Of a stretch of 64,000 bases of DNA, positions 52,841-62,428 are shown in pieces (the stretch's first letter is position 1; each line of letters begins with the position of its first letter). The stretch is from contig NZ_VBUT01000004.1 of NCBI RefSeq assembly GCF_005863245.1, forward strand, positions 647,909 to 711,908, in the 5' to 3' direction. A program made the position numbers and the translations under genes. The notes beneath the pieces are model-generated. The model was not told the origin of the DNA and did not search any database. It was given only the letters and a program-made list of their open reading frames with translations. This DNA is from Nocardia cyriacigeorgica (GTDB lineage Bacteria; Actinomycetota; Actinomycetes; Mycobacteriales; Mycobacteriaceae).

Positions 52841-55714
52841 GTGCAGGACACCCGTGCAACCGACCCTGCGGCCGGGCAGACCGCCGCGTCCGACGACGCA
52901 CCTGCGCACCGCTACACCGCCGAGCTCGCCGGACGGATCGAGCGCCGCTGGCAGCAGACCTGGGCCGAGCGCGGCACCTTCCACGCCCCGAACCCGGTGG
53001 GCCCGCTGGCCGGACCCACCCCGCCGGACAAGCTGTTCGTGCAGGACATGTTCCCGTACCCGTCGGGCGCGGGCCTGCACGTCGGTCACCCGCTGGGCTA
53101 TATCGCCACCGATGTGTTCGCCCGCTACCACCGCATGCACGGCCGCAACGTCCTGCACGCGCTGGGTTACGACGCCTTCGGCCTGCCCGCCGAGCAGTAC
53201 GCGGTGCAGACCGGCGCGCATCCGCGCGACACCACCGAGTCGAATATCGCGACCATGCAGCGTCAGCTGGACCGGCTGGGTCTGGGCCATGATCGCCGTC
53301 GCTCGTTCGCCACGACCGATCCCGAGTACTACAAGTGGACGCAGTGGATCTTCCTGCGCATCTACAACGCCTGGTACGACCAGGAATTGGATCGCGCCCG
53401 CCCGATCTCGGAACTGGAAGAGCAGTTCGCCACCGGCGCGCGTGCGGTGCCGGGTGACAAGGATTGGGCGAGCCTGTCCGCGGCCGAGCGTCGTGCCCTG
53501 ATCGACTCCTATCGTCTTGTGTACCAAACGGATTCGGTGGTCAACTGGTGCCCCGGTCTGGGTACGGTGCTGTCCAACGAGGAGGTCACCGCCGAGGGCC
53601 GCAGTGAGCGCGGCAACTTCCCGGTGTTCCGTAAGCGCCTGTGGCAGTGGATGATGCGGATCACCTCCTACGCCGACCGGCTGGTCGACGATCTGGATCG
53701 CCTGGATTGGCCGGAGAACGTCAAGGCCATGCAGCGCAACTGGATCGGTCGTTCGCGTGGCGCGCAGGTGCGTTTCGCCGCCGACGGTCATGAGCTGGAG
53801 GTCTTCACCACCCGCCCGGACACCCTGTTCGGCGCCACCTACGTGGTGCTCGCCCCCGAGCACGAGCTGGCCGATCAGCTGACCGCCGCCGCGTGGCCGG
53901 AGGGCGTGGACCCGCGCTGGACCAACGGCGGTGCCGCCACCCCCGCCGATGCCCTGGCCGATTACCGCAAGGCGATCGCCGCGAAGTCGGATCTGGAGCG
54001 GCAGGAGAACAAGGAGAAGACCGGCGTCTTCCTCGGCAGTTACGCCACCAACCCGGTCAATGGCGCGCAGGTGCCGATCTTCGTCGCCGATTACGTGCTC
54101 AGCGGGTACGGCACCGGCGCGATCATGGCCGTCCCCGGGCACGATCAGCGCGACTGGGAGTTCGCGACCGCGTTCGGCCTGCCGATTGTCGAGGTGATCT
54201 CCGGCGGCGACGTCACCGAGGCCGCCTACTCCGGCGACGGCACCCTGGTGAACTCCGACTACCTGGACGGGTTGAGCGTCGAGGAGGCCAAGGCCACCGT
54301 CATCGGCAGGCTGGAAGCCGACGGCCACGGCACCGGCACCGTCCAGTACAAGCTGCGCGACTGGCTGTTCGCCCGGCAGCGGTACTGGGGCGAACCGTTC
54401 CCCATCGTCTACGACGAGGACGGTGCTCCGCACGCACTGCCGGAATCCATGCTGCCCGTGCAACTTCCGGAGCTGGACGATTTCGCGCCGGTCACCTTCG
54501 ACCCCGACGACGCCGATTCCGAGCCGTCGCCACCGCTGGCCAAGGCCACCGACTGGGTGAACGTCGAACTGGATCTTGGCGACGGCCCGAAGATGTACCG
54601 CCGCGACACCAATGTCATGCCGAACTGGGCGGGCAGCTCCTGGTATCAGCTGCGCTACGCCGATCCGACGAACTCGGAGACGTTCTGCGCCAAGGAGAAC
54701 GAGCAGTACTGGCTGGGTCCGCGCCCGGAGGGTCACGGTCCCGAGGATCCGGGCGGCGTCGACCTGTACGTCGGCGGTGTGGAGCACGCCGTGCTGCATC
54801 TGCTGTACGCGCGGTTCTGGCAGAAGGTGCTGTTCGATCTGGGTGACGTCTCCGGTTGCGAGCCGTACCGGCGCCTGTTCAACCAGGGCTACATCCAGGC
54901 CTACGCCTACACCGATTCCCGTGGCGCGTATGTACCCGCGGCCGAGGTGGTGGAGCGCGACGGCAAGTTCTTCTGGACCGACGCCACCGGCACCGAGATC
55001 GAGGTGAACCAGGAGTACGGCAAGATCGGCAAGTCGCTGAAGAACGCCATCTCCCCGGATGAGATCTGCGATCAGTACGGCGCCGACACCTTCCGCTTCT
55101 ACGAGATGTCGATGGGTCCGCTGGACACCTCGCGTCCGTGGGCGACCAAGGACGTCGTGGGCGCGCACCGGTTCTTGCAGCGGGTGTGGCGTCTGGTGGT
55201 GGACGAGGAGTCCGGCGCGTTGCGCGTCACGGATGAGCAGCCCTCCGACGAGACGCTGCGGCTGCTGCACAAGACCATCGCCGGCGTCGATGAGGATCTG
55301 GCCGCGCTGCGCGACAACACCGCGGGCGCCAAGCTGATCGAGCTGACCAACCATCTCACCAAGGCCTACCCGGGTGGCGCTCCGCGTTCGGTGGTCGAGC
55401 CGCTGGTGCTGATGCTGGCCCCGCTGGCTCCGCACATCACCGAGGAACTGTGGGAGCGCCTCGGCCACACCACCGCGCTGGCGCACGGCCCGTTCCCGGT
55501 GGCCGATCCGGCACTGCTGGTGGACGAGTCGGTGGAGTACCCGATCCAGGTGAAGGGCAAGGTGCGCAGCCGGATCCAGGTGCCCGCCGATGCCGATCAG
55601 GCCTCGATCGAGGCGGCGGCGCTGGCCGATGAGAAGATCGCGGCGCTGCTGGAGGGCAACGCGCCGCGCAAGATCATCGTGGTGCCGGGCCGAATGGTGA
55701 ACATCGTTCCCTGA
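52841..55714 (+). CDS. leuS: Leucyl-tRNA synthetase
   Basis: A 957-residue class I aminoacyl-tRNA synthetase that charges tRNA-Leu. The HIGH motif is HVGH (80-83). The CP1 editing domain has [14 protein letters not shown] and [15 protein letters not shown]. The KMSKS loop is KIGKS (728-732), and the anticodon-binding and C-terminal domains end with [14 protein letters not shown]. The length is typical for actinobacteria. GTG 52841 is chosen because the protein sequence starts to look conserved only a little downstream and the longer frame (from 52643) is Arg/Pro-rich noise. Confidence 0.97.
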   Translation: MQDTRATDPAAGQTAASDDAPAHRYTAELAGRIERRWQQTWAERGTFHAPNPVGPLAGPTPPDKLFVQDMFPYPSGAGLHVGHPLGYIATDVFARYHRMHGRNVLHALGYDAFGLPAEQYAVQTGAHPRDTTESNIATMQRQLDRLGLGHDRRRSFATTDPEYYKWTQWIFLRIYNAWYDQELDRARPISELEEQFATGARAVPGDKDWASLSAAERRALIDSYRLVYQTDSVVNWCPGLGTVLSNEEVTAEGRSERGNFPVFRKRLWQWMMRITSYADRLVDDLDRLDWPENVKAMQRNWIGRSRGAQVRFAADGHELEVFTTRPDTLFGATYVVLAPEHELADQLTAAAWPEGVDPRWTNGGAATPADALADYRKAIAAKSDLERQENKEKTGVFLGSYATNPVNGAQVPIFVADYVLSGYGTGAIMAVPGHDQRDWEFATAFGLPIVEVISGGDVTEAAYSGDGTLVNSDYLDGLSVEEAKATVIGRLEADGHGTGTVQYKLRDWLFARQRYWGEPFPIVYDEDGAPHALPESMLPVQLPELDDFAPVTFDPDDADSEPSPPLAKATDWVNVELDLGDGPKMYRRDTNVMPNWAGSSWYQLRYADPTNSETFCAKENEQYWLGPRPEGHGPEDPGGVDLYVGGVEHAVLHLLYARFWQKVLFDLGDVSGCEPYRRLFNQGYIQAYAYTDSRGAYVPAAEVVERDGKFFWTDATGTEIEVNQEYGKIGKSLKNAISPDEICDQYGADTFRFYEMSMGPLDTSRPWATKDVVGAHRFLQRVWRLVVDEESGALRVTDEQPSDETLRLLHKTIAGVDEDLAALRDNTAGAKLIELTNHLTKAYPGGAPRSVVEPLVLMLAPLAPHITEELWERLGHTTALAHGPFPVADPALLVDESVEYPIQVKGKVRSRIQVPADADQASIEAAALADEKIAALLEGNAPRKIIVVPGRMVNIVP

Positions 55715-55741
55715 GTAGGGCGTACGGCCTGAGCCCGCGGT

Positions 55742-56536
55742 TCAGGCCCGCACCTGCAACACATCGTTCAGCGTGACCATCGACAGGTTGCGTTCCCGGA
55801 TGATGTCGACGAGTTGCCCGTAGCAGCGGGTGACCGGTGGGAAGTTCGCGTGCCCGATGACGATGGTCTGCGGGTTGAAATACTTACGCGCGCATTCCAT
55901 CAGGTACGCCTCGGTGATCAGCCCGGAATCCGACAGCGAGCCGTACCACATGACCGGGACGGTGTAGCCGAGGTCGGCGGCGACGGCGTCGACCGCCGCG
56001 TTGTGCCTGCCGAAGGGCGGTCGGTAGTAGGGCGTGCCGTCGACCCCGAAGTTGTTCCACAGGAACGTCTTACAGCGTTCGAGTTGGGACGCGGCCGCAT
56101 TCGAAGAGATCGCGGTGAGGTCGGCGTGATCCCAGGTGTGGTTGCCGAGTTGGATCTGCCCGGAATCGACCAGCGGCCGCAGTTCGTCACGATGAACCGC
56201 CCAGGATTCGTAGTAGGCGGTGACGAAGAACGTGAACCGCGCGCCGGTGTCCTTGGCGAATCGAATGTAGGCGGCCACTACTTCGGGACTCGCGCCGTCG
56301 TCCACGGTGAGCGCCATACTGCTCCCCGGCCCAGGCAGCGCGGTAATGGTCTGGGCCGCGATCGTCGCCTTCGGCCCACCCGGCGGTGGCGGCAGCAGCG
56401 GCGGCGGCACCGGCGCCGGAACCGGCACCTCCGGCATCCCCACCGCGGCCGGCTCACCCTGCGCCGCACTACATCCGGCCAAGGCCATCGCCGTCCCCGC
56501 GGCCAACATCGACAACATCTGGCGTCTGTCCATCAC
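55742..56536 (-). CDS. Polysaccharide deacetylase family lipoprotein (NodB domain)
   Basis: A 264-residue secreted protein. The RR-containing signal peptide ends in lipobox LAGC (Cys22), followed by a Pro-rich stalk (34-55). The NodB catalytic motifs are TVDDG (77-81, a variant of TFDDG), NHTWDH (132-137, metal ligands His133 and His137) and RPPFGRHN. It is a metal-dependent carbohydrate esterase likely acting on peptidoglycan or another wall glycan. ATG 56536 (or 56533) has no clear ribosome site. It is convergent with leuS, 27 bases apart. Confidence 0.9.
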   Translation of the reverse strand: MMDRRQMLSMLAAGTAMALAGCSAAQGEPAAVGMPEVPVPAPVPPPLLPPPPGGPKATIAAQTITALPGPGSSMALTVDDGASPEVVAAYIRFAKDTGARFTFFVTAYYESWAVHRDELRPLVDSGQIQLGNHTWDHADLTAISSNAAASQLERCKTFLWNNFGVDGTPYYRPPFGRHNAAVDAVAADLGYTVPVMWYGSLSDSGLITEAYLMECARKYFNPQTIVIGHANFPPVTRCYGQLVDIIRERNLSMVTLNDVLQVRA

Positions 56537-56585
56537 GCAACCCCGCTCGCCGAACGAACCGTGCTACCCGAAAACACTCACTGAC

Positions 56586-56738
56586 GTGCCAATTCAGGGC
56601 GGACTCTACCGGTGCGGCGCCCGCGCGAGCGGGACCGCCACGCAGGCGCCGGGTTGGTACGCCGATCAAGCGAATCCCGGCCTGCTGCGTTGGTTCGACG
56701 GGAGGCAGTGGACCGCGCAGACGCGCCCGCGTCAGTGA
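56586..56738 (+). CDS. Small DUF2510 domain protein
   Basis: A 50-residue ORF with the DUF2510 pattern APGWYADQANPGLLRWFDGRQWT, matching the usual aPGWYpDP...RWWDGxxWT. DUF2510 normally sits at the N-terminus of actinobacterial membrane proteins; here it stands alone at the C-terminus of a small ORF. The start at GTG 56586 is uncertain, since the frame is open to 56307 across the divergent deacetylase gene. It may be a remnant of a larger protein. Confidence 0.55.
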   Translation: MPIQGGLYRCGARASGTATQAPGWYADQANPGLLRWFDGRQWTAQTRPRQ

Positions 56739-56739
56739 C

Positions 56740-57444
56740 TCACCGTGCGATCGGGCGCAGGATGATCTCCGTCGGGTGGGCATCGCGCGGCGTCTCGATG
56801 GCATTGCGCACCGCCAGCGCGACGGTATCGGCGGTGAGGAATTCCTCTGGACGGTATTCACGCCCCTCACCTGCGACGATCTCGCGCTGCATATCGGTGT
56901 CGATGCGGCCGGGGTGGATCGAGGTGACGCGCAGGTCGGGTTCCTCGAGGCGCAGTGCGTCACCGAAGGCGCGCAAGGCGAACTTGCTGGCCGCGTAGGA
57001 GCCCCAGCCGGCGTTGGCGCGCAGGCCGGCACCGGAGTTGATCAGCACCACATGCCCGTTCGCGGCGCGCAGGGCGGGCAGGAGCAGGCGGGTCAGCTCC
57101 GCGACCGCGATGACGTTGGCCTCCAGCGTCGTCCGCCACTGCCGCACCGAGGATTCGGCGATGGTGCCCAGATCGGCGATACCCGCGTTGTGCACCAGCA
57201 CATCGAGGCGTGCGATCGACGCCACCGCCTCGGCCACGGCCGCGTAGTCGGTGAGGTCGACCGGCACGCCCGTCGCGCCCGCAAGTTCGCCGAGGATCGG
57301 TTCGAGCGATTGCGCCGAGCGAGCCCCGAGCAGCAGGTCGTGCGTCGGTGCGAGGGCGCGGGCGATCGCGGCGCCCAGACCCCGGGCAGCACCGGTGATC
57401 AGGGCCGTGGGGCGGTCCGAGTCGGAAGCGGAGGCGGTGGTCAT
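56740..57444 (-). CDS. SDR family NAD(P)-dependent oxidoreductase
   Basis: A 234-residue classical short-chain dehydrogenase. The cofactor motif is TALITGAARGLGAAIA (TGxxxGxG), then VLVHNAGIADLG (NAG), a catalytic serine in LINSGAG, YAASK (Tyr-x-x-x-Lys) and SIHPGRIDTDM. The substrate is unknown. The length is typical. It converges on the DUF2510 ORF, with 1 base between stops. ATG 57444 has no strong ribosome site. It is divergent from the DUF6069-like gene. Confidence 0.92.
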   Translation of the reverse strand: MTTASASDSDRPTALITGAARGLGAAIARALAPTHDLLLGARSAQSLEPILGELAGATGVPVDLTDYAAVAEAVASIARLDVLVHNAGIADLGTIAESSVRQWRTTLEANVIAVAELTRLLLPALRAANGHVVLINSGAGLRANAGWGSYAASKFALRAFGDALRLEEPDLRVTSIHPGRIDTDMQREIVAGEGREYRPEEFLTADTVALAVRNAIETPRDAHPTEIILRPIAR

Positions 57445-57546
57445 GAGGGCAACGCTAACCGGCGGTCGGGCCGCGGACCCATTCGGCGACAGGCCCGACA
57501 GCTCATTCGGATATGCATGCCGCGCTCGGCGCGGTAGTTTCGCCCT

Positions 57547-58125
57547 ATGACGGATCCGTCGCGCAACTACGGGCGGGAAGACCCGCACCAGCAGCCCTAC
57601 ACCCAGCCGTACACCCAGAGCCAGTACTCGCAGCAACAGCCGCAGCAGTACGGGCAGGAGCCGCAGCAGTACGGACAGGAACGGCAGCGGCAGATGCCGC
57701 AGATCAACCTGGGCAGATTGTGGGCGGGTGGCGTCGGCACCGCGGTGGTCGTGGCGCTGGTCATCGTCGTCGCGATCATGCTGGTTCGCGGGATTCTGAA
57801 GATCTCGGTGCTCTCGCCGGAGGGCGCGGGCGCCTACGGCACGGTCTCCACCACGTCCTACGCCCTGGCCGGCGCCGCCGCCGCCATCGCCGCCACCGGT
57901 CTGCTGAACCTGCTGCTCGCGTTCATGCCGAGCCCGATGCAGTTCTACTACTGGATCACCGGCCTGCTCACCGCCCTGGCGGTCCTGCTGCCGTTCACGC
58001 TGGTCGCGGACCTGGACGCGAAGATCGCCACGGCCGTGATCAACCTGATCGCCGGCCTGTGCATCATCACCCTGCTCGGCTCGATCGGCGCCAGCGCGAT
58101 CCAGCGACAGCCGCAGCAGTACTGA
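57547..58125 (+). CDS. DUF6069-like membrane protein with Gln-rich N-terminus
   Basis: A 192-residue protein. The first 50 residues are Gln/Tyr/Pro-rich with repeats (PYTQPYTQ, QQYGQEPQQYGQE). Four predicted helices follow (GTAVVVALVIVVAIMLVRGI, SYALAGAAAAIAATGLLNLLLAF, YYWITGLLTALAVLLPFTL, IATAVINLIAGLCIITLLGSI), the DUF6069 pattern, then QRQPQQY at the end. The function is unknown. TAGTTT 6 bases before ATG 57547 suggests a leaderless transcript. Confidence 0.76.
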   Translation: MTDPSRNYGREDPHQQPYTQPYTQSQYSQQQPQQYGQEPQQYGQERQRQMPQINLGRLWAGGVGTAVVVALVIVVAIMLVRGILKISVLSPEGAGAYGTVSTTSYALAGAAAAIAATGLLNLLLAFMPSPMQFYYWITGLLTALAVLLPFTLVADLDAKIATAVINLIAGLCIITLLGSIGASAIQRQPQQY

Positions 58126-58277
58126 GGTCGAGCGTCGGCCCCACCCGGCGACGGCGTGGGGCCGACTCCGCTGCCCCGCAACGCTCATCGGTGACGCACC
58201 CGAAACACCCAGCTCACGGCCATGTAACTACCCCGCCCGGACAAGCGTTTCTGCCGGTGAACCCGCAGAATAGGAGC

Positions 58278-59615
58278 ATGGTCCACCCAGGTTTCACCCC
58301 CACTCAGCTCTCCGCCCGCGCGGCCTATCTGCTGCGGGGCAACGACCTGGGCACGATGACGAGCGCGGCGCCCCGGCTGTATCCGCACATGTGGAGCTGG
58401 GACGCCGCGTTCGTCACGGTCGGTTTGGCGCCGTTGAGTGTGGAGCGGGCGGTGGTCGAGCTCGACACGTTGCTGTCGGCGCAGTGGAAGAACGGGATGA
58501 TCCCGCACATCGTCTTCGCCAACGGCGTCGACGGCTATTTCCCGGGTCCGGCCAGGTGGGAGTGCCGCACGCTGGCCGCGCACGCCCCCGACGGCCCCGA
58601 CACGTCCGGCATCACTCAGCCGCCGGTGCACGCCATCGCGGTGCAGCGCATTCTCGACCATTCCCGCAGGCACGGCCGCAGCACCCGCGCGGTGGCCGAG
58701 GAGTTCCTGAACCGGCGCTGGCCGGATCTGGTGCGCTGGCATCGCTGGCTCGCCACTGCCCGCGACCCCAAGGAGAACGGCCGGATCACGATCTATCACG
58801 GCTGGGAATCCGGGATGGACAATTCACCGCGCTGGGATCGCGCCTACGCGAATGTGGTGCCCGAGGATCTGCCCGCCTATCGTCGCGAGGACGTGCTGGT
58901 CATCGACGATCCGACCCAGCGCCCGAGCGACCGCGAATACGACCGCTACCTGTGGCTGGTCGAGCAGATGCGCCGCGCGGGCTACGACGATTTCCAGCTC
59001 ACCTCGACGATGAGTTTCGCCGTCGAGGACGTCTTCGTCTCCGCCATCTTCGCCATGGCCTGCGAGGTGCTGGCCCAGATCGGCGAGGAATACCACCAGC
59101 CCAACGCCGACGTGCGTGAACTGTACGGGTGGGCGAAACGGTTCCGCGCCGGTGTGGTCGCCTCCGCCGATCCACGCACCGGCGCGGCGCGCGATTTCGA
59201 CGTCCGGTTGCAGCGCTGGATCACCACCGAAACGTTGTCGATGTTCGCGCCGCTGCTGTGCGGCGGGCTCGAACGCGACGCCGAACGCGCGCTGATCCGT
59301 TCGTTCGAGGGTCCGCGCTGGTGCGCTCACCCCGATCTGCGGTACGCGCTGCCGCCCTCGACCTCCCCGGTATCCAAGGATTTCCGTCCACGCGAGTACT
59401 GGCGGGGCCCGGTCTGGCCGGTGATGACCTGGCTGTTCTCCTGGTCATTCGCCCGCAGGGGTTGGGCCGAACGTTCCTACATGCTGCGCGCCGAGGGCCT
59501 GCGCCAGGCCAGCGACGGCAGCTTCGCCGAATACTACGAACCGTTCACCGGCGAACCGCTCGGCAGCATGCAGCAGTCCTGGACCGCGGCCTCGGTGCTC
59601 GACTGGCTGGGCTGA
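58278..59615 (+). CDS. ggh: Glucosylglycerate hydrolase (GH63-like), MGH1 family
   Basis: A 445-residue (alpha/alpha)6-barrel hydrolase. Conserved features are LYPHMWSWDAAF, KNGMIPHIVF, YHGWESGMDNSPRWD with the catalytic Asp181, LQRWITTETLSMFAPL and AEYYEPFTGEPLG with the catalytic base Glu418. Position and length match mycobacterial GgH (Asp182 and Glu419 in M. hassiacum, from memory) with a one-residue offset. It hydrolyses glucosylglycerate or mannosylglycerate, mobilising this compatible solute and methylglucose lipopolysaccharide precursor. ATG 58278 follows TAGGAG. Confidence 0.88.
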   Translation: MVHPGFTPTQLSARAAYLLRGNDLGTMTSAAPRLYPHMWSWDAAFVTVGLAPLSVERAVVELDTLLSAQWKNGMIPHIVFANGVDGYFPGPARWECRTLAAHAPDGPDTSGITQPPVHAIAVQRILDHSRRHGRSTRAVAEEFLNRRWPDLVRWHRWLATARDPKENGRITIYHGWESGMDNSPRWDRAYANVVPEDLPAYRREDVLVIDDPTQRPSDREYDRYLWLVEQMRRAGYDDFQLTSTMSFAVEDVFVSAIFAMACEVLAQIGEEYHQPNADVRELYGWAKRFRAGVVASADPRTGAARDFDVRLQRWITTETLSMFAPLLCGGLERDAERALIRSFEGPRWCAHPDLRYALPPSTSPVSKDFRPREYWRGPVWPVMTWLFSWSFARRGWAERSYMLRAEGLRQASDGSFAEYYEPFTGEPLGSMQQSWTAASVLDWLG

Positions 59616-59726
59616 AAACTCACCGGTCACGCGGGTTTTACTGGCGCGCCACGGATTCGTCGTAGCGCCGCACACCATTCGTCCCGATACTTGGTGCAAC
59701 AGTGACGCAGGTCGGAGGCGCGAAAA

Positions 59727-60623
59727 ATGAATGTGATCCAGCGGTTCGCCGCAGCGCATCCGGACGTACTCGCGGGGGAGACCTGGGGCATTTCCGGCCC
59801 GGCATTCCTGTCGGTGTACATCCCGGTGGCGATACTCGCGGTGGCGGCGGGAGTGTGGTTGCGGCGCAATATCGACCGGTCGGCCGCGCCCACCGAGAAG
59901 TTGAGCGCGCCCGAAATCGCCATGTTGCACGGTGATCAGCGGCCGGTGATGGCGGCGCTGGCGTTGCTGCGCAGCCACGGCCTCATCGACTCGCGGGCCA
60001 CCCCGACCAGGGCGATGACCCCGGCCGACCGCGCCCAGCTCGACTGGTTCACCCTGGCGATCTTCGACCGGCTGACCCCGCAGGAACAGACCGTCGCCGG
60101 CATCGCGGCGGCGGCGAGTGCGCAGATCGAGCAGTTGCGAGCATCGCTGACCGAACGCGGGTACATGCCCGACGCCGTATTCCGGCGGGCCGCCCGTGAT
60201 GCGGGCATGCCCATCGCGATCGTCGGGATCTTCGGCGTCGTCCGGTTCTTCGCGGGATTGATCAACGGCAATCCGACGCTGTTCCTGTTCTTCGTACTCG
60301 CGGCGTTGGCGATCGCCTGGCGTTTGGTCGCTCATCCCGGCCGGGTGACCGGGCGCGGCGCCGAGGCCAAGAAGCGCGCGGTGTCCGAGCACACCTATCT
60401 GCGGCCGCGGAATTCGCCCGCCTACGCCACCTACGGCGTGGGTGCGGCCGCGATCGCGGTGGCCGTTTTCGGCACGTCCGCGTTGACCGTTCTCGATCCG
60501 GGCCTGGCGAGTGCGGTGGATGCTCCGACCGGTGGCGCCGACGGCGGCGGTGGAAGTGACGGCGGCGGAGGCGACGGCGGGGGTGGCGGCGGCGGATGCG
60601 GCGGCGGTGGTTGCGGTGGTTGA
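59727..60623 (+). CDS. TIGR04222 domain membrane protein with Gly/Cys tail (paralogue A)
   Basis: A 298-residue protein. The TIGR04222 hallmark GETWGISGPAFLSVYIPVAIL (about 17-37) leads into the first transmembrane helix. A cytoplasmic helical domain follows (about 60-155). Two hydrophobic regions (about 160-200) and a last helix (YGVGAAAIAVAVFGTSALTVL, about 238-258) come next. The final 35 residues are almost all Gly with two Cys: GGGGCGGGGCGG. The tail is predicted outside or free of the helices. TIGR04222 proteins are seen beside DUF692 genes, as here. It may be the substrate of that enzyme. ATG 59727 follows GGAGG. Confidence 0.86.
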   Translation: MNVIQRFAAAHPDVLAGETWGISGPAFLSVYIPVAILAVAAGVWLRRNIDRSAAPTEKLSAPEIAMLHGDQRPVMAALALLRSHGLIDSRATPTRAMTPADRAQLDWFTLAIFDRLTPQEQTVAGIAAAASAQIEQLRASLTERGYMPDAVFRRAARDAGMPIAIVGIFGVVRFFAGLINGNPTLFLFFVLAALAIAWRLVAHPGRVTGRGAEAKKRAVSEHTYLRPRNSPAYATYGVGAAAIAVAVFGTSALTVLDPGLASAVDAPTGGADGGGGSDGGGGDGGGGGGGCGGGGCGG

Positions 60624-60666
60624 TCAGGCCGTACTGGCTGCTTCGTCGTCGGCCGGAGGTTCGGAA

Positions 60667-61560
60667 ATGATTGGCACGCAGTGGTTCGCGGCGGGCGAGA
60701 CCTGGGGCATCTCCGGCGGCGATTTCCTGCTGATCTACATTCCGATCGCGCTGCTCGCCATCGCGGCGGGCGTGTACCTGCTCCGCAAGTACAGCAATCG
60801 GCATGCGTCCGAATGGAACGGCGTCTCGCTGGACAAGCTGACGGCGCCGGAGACGGCGATGTTGTTCAGCGAGGAACGCGCGGTCACCGCCGCCGTCACG
60901 TTGCTGCGCAGCCATGAACTCATCGATTCCGAGGCCACGCCCACCCGCACGCCCACCGCAGCCGACCGGGCCCAACTCGACTGGTTCACCAGCGCGATCT
61001 ACACCGTGCTCGGCCCGAAGAAGCAGACGATCACCGAGATCACGTCTGCGGCGAGTGGGCCGCTGCGTGAGCTGGAGACCTCGCTGGTCGAGCGCGGCTA
61101 TCTGACCGGCGAGGTGGACAAGCGCGACGCACGCGATGCCGGAATGCCGATCGTGATCGTCGGGGTGTTCGGTGCCGTGCGGTTCATCGCCGGTGTGATC
61201 GCGGGCAATCCGTCGGGCTTCCTGGTGCCCTGCCTGCTCGTGCTGGCTTTCGCCGGTTGGTGGGTGATGACGCCGGAGCGTTTGACGCCGCGCGGGGAAG
61301 CAGCCAAAGCTACTGCTGTAGAAGACAATTCACATCTGCGTCCGTCGAATTCACCTGCCTACACCACCTACGGTATCGGCGCGGCCGCTGTCGCCGTTGC
61401 GGTATTCGGCGCCGCCGCGCTGATGGTGCTCGATCCGGCACTGGCGCAGGCCGTCGAACCGCCCTCGGGTGGGGCCGATGGCGGTAGCGGCGATGGTGGC
61501 GGAGACGGCGGTGGGAGTGGTTGCGGCGGCTGTGGTGGTTGCGGTGGCTGCGGCGGCTGA
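60667..61560 (+). CDS. TIGR04222 domain membrane protein with CGG-repeat tail (paralogue B)
   Basis: A 297-residue paralogue of the upstream gene with the same layout: GETWGISGGDFLLIYIPIALL at about 10-30, the cytoplasmic helical region, RDARDAGMPIVIVGVFGAVRFIAG, and a last helix (YGIGAAAVAVAVFGAAALMVL). The tail differs: after Gly/Asp/Ser repeats it ends CGG CGG CGG CGG, four Cys each followed by Gly-Gly. The regular spacing suggests a repeated modification or metal site. ATG 60667 has GGAGG 7 bases before it. It ends 4 bases before the MNIO gene. Confidence 0.87.
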   Translation: MIGTQWFAAGETWGISGGDFLLIYIPIALLAIAAGVYLLRKYSNRHASEWNGVSLDKLTAPETAMLFSEERAVTAAVTLLRSHELIDSEATPTRTPTAADRAQLDWFTSAIYTVLGPKKQTITEITSAASGPLRELETSLVERGYLTGEVDKRDARDAGMPIVIVGVFGAVRFIAGVIAGNPSGFLVPCLLVLAFAGWWVMTPERLTPRGEAAKATAVEDNSHLRPSNSPAYTTYGIGAAAVAVAVFGAAALMVLDPALAQAVEPPSGGADGGSGDGGGDGGGSGCGGCGGCGGCGG

Positions 61561-61564
61561 ATTC

Positions 61565-62428
61565 ATGAACGGACTACTGCCCGATCACGCGCTCGGCATC
61601 GGCTGGCGCTCGGAGATCTGCGGCCTGATCGAGCAGCTCGACGGGCTGGACTTCTGTGAGGTGATCGCGGAATCGCTGCCCGCCACCGCTGCTGTGCCGC
61701 CCGAACTGGAGGCGCTGCGCGCGCGGGGCACAAGTGTTGTGCCGCACGGGGTCACGCTGTCGTTGGGTGGGGTCGATCCGGTGGATGACCAGCGGATCGC
61801 CCATCTCGCGTTGTGCGCCGAGCGGGTGTCGGCGCCGCTGGTGAGCGAACATGTGGCGTTCGTGCGGGCCGGCGGGTTGGAGGCCGGCCACCTGCTGCCC
61901 GTTCCGCGCACCCGCGCGTCGTTGGATGTGCTGACCCGCAACATCATTCGCACGCAGGACGGGCTGCCGGTTCCGCTCGCGGTGGAGAATATCGCCGCCC
62001 TGTTCGACTGGCCCGACGACGAATTCACCGAATCGGAATTCCTCACCGAATTGGTCGAACGCACTGGCGCGTATTTGCTGATCGATATCGCCAACGTCTA
62101 CGCAAACGCCCGCAACCGTGGCCGCGACCCGCTCACCGAATTGCGCCGCCTGCCCGTCGACCGTCTCGCCTACTGCCATATCGCCGGCGGCACCGAATCC
62201 GGTGGTCACTACCACGACACCCACCAGCATCCCGTTCCCGCCGAAGTCCTCACGCTGGTAGCCGAATTCACCACCGACTGCCCCGCCCCGCTGATGCTCG
62301 AACGAGACGGAAACTATCCACCCGCCGAAGAACTCCTCGACGAACTCGACGCCATCGCCAACGCCGCCGCCCGCGCCCCGATCACCGCCCGCGCCCGCGC
62401 CGCGCGCTCAGTTCGGGGCCGGGTGTGA
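61565..62428 (+). CDS. DUF692 / MNIO family multinuclear iron enzyme
   Basis: A 287-residue TIM-barrel protein of the DUF692 (MNIO) family, to which the RiPP enzymes MbnB and TglH belong. All expected metal-ligand motifs are present: PHGV (His61), SEH (Glu95, His96), VEN (Glu141, Asn142), IDIAN (Asp174, Asn177), CHIAGG (His205), HYHDTHQH (Asp218, His220, His222) and LERDG (Glu246). It should therefore be active in iron-dependent oxidative chemistry on Cys or other residues. It lies 4 bases after the CGG-tail gene, and its stop overlaps the next gene (GTGA), so one operon is likely. The substrate tail is inferred, not shown. Confidence 0.93.
   Translation: MNGLLPDHALGIGWRSEICGLIEQLDGLDFCEVIAESLPATAAVPPELEALRARGTSVVPHGVTLSLGGVDPVDDQRIAHLALCAERVSAPLVSEHVAFVRAGGLEAGHLLPVPRTRASLDVLTRNIIRTQDGLPVPLAVENIAALFDWPDDEFTESEFLTELVERTGAYLLIDIANVYANARNRGRDPLTELRRLPVDRLAYCHIAGGTESGGHYHDTHQHPVPAEVLTLVAEFTTDCPAPLMLERDGNYPPAEELLDELDAIANAAARAPITARARAARSVRGRV

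Noticed and set aside
55019..55036. Altered KMSKS (KIGKS) in LeuRS as a sign of inactivity
   Set aside because: Variants at the second and third positions occur in active leucyl-tRNA synthetases; the two lysines and the serine are kept and all other motifs are intact.
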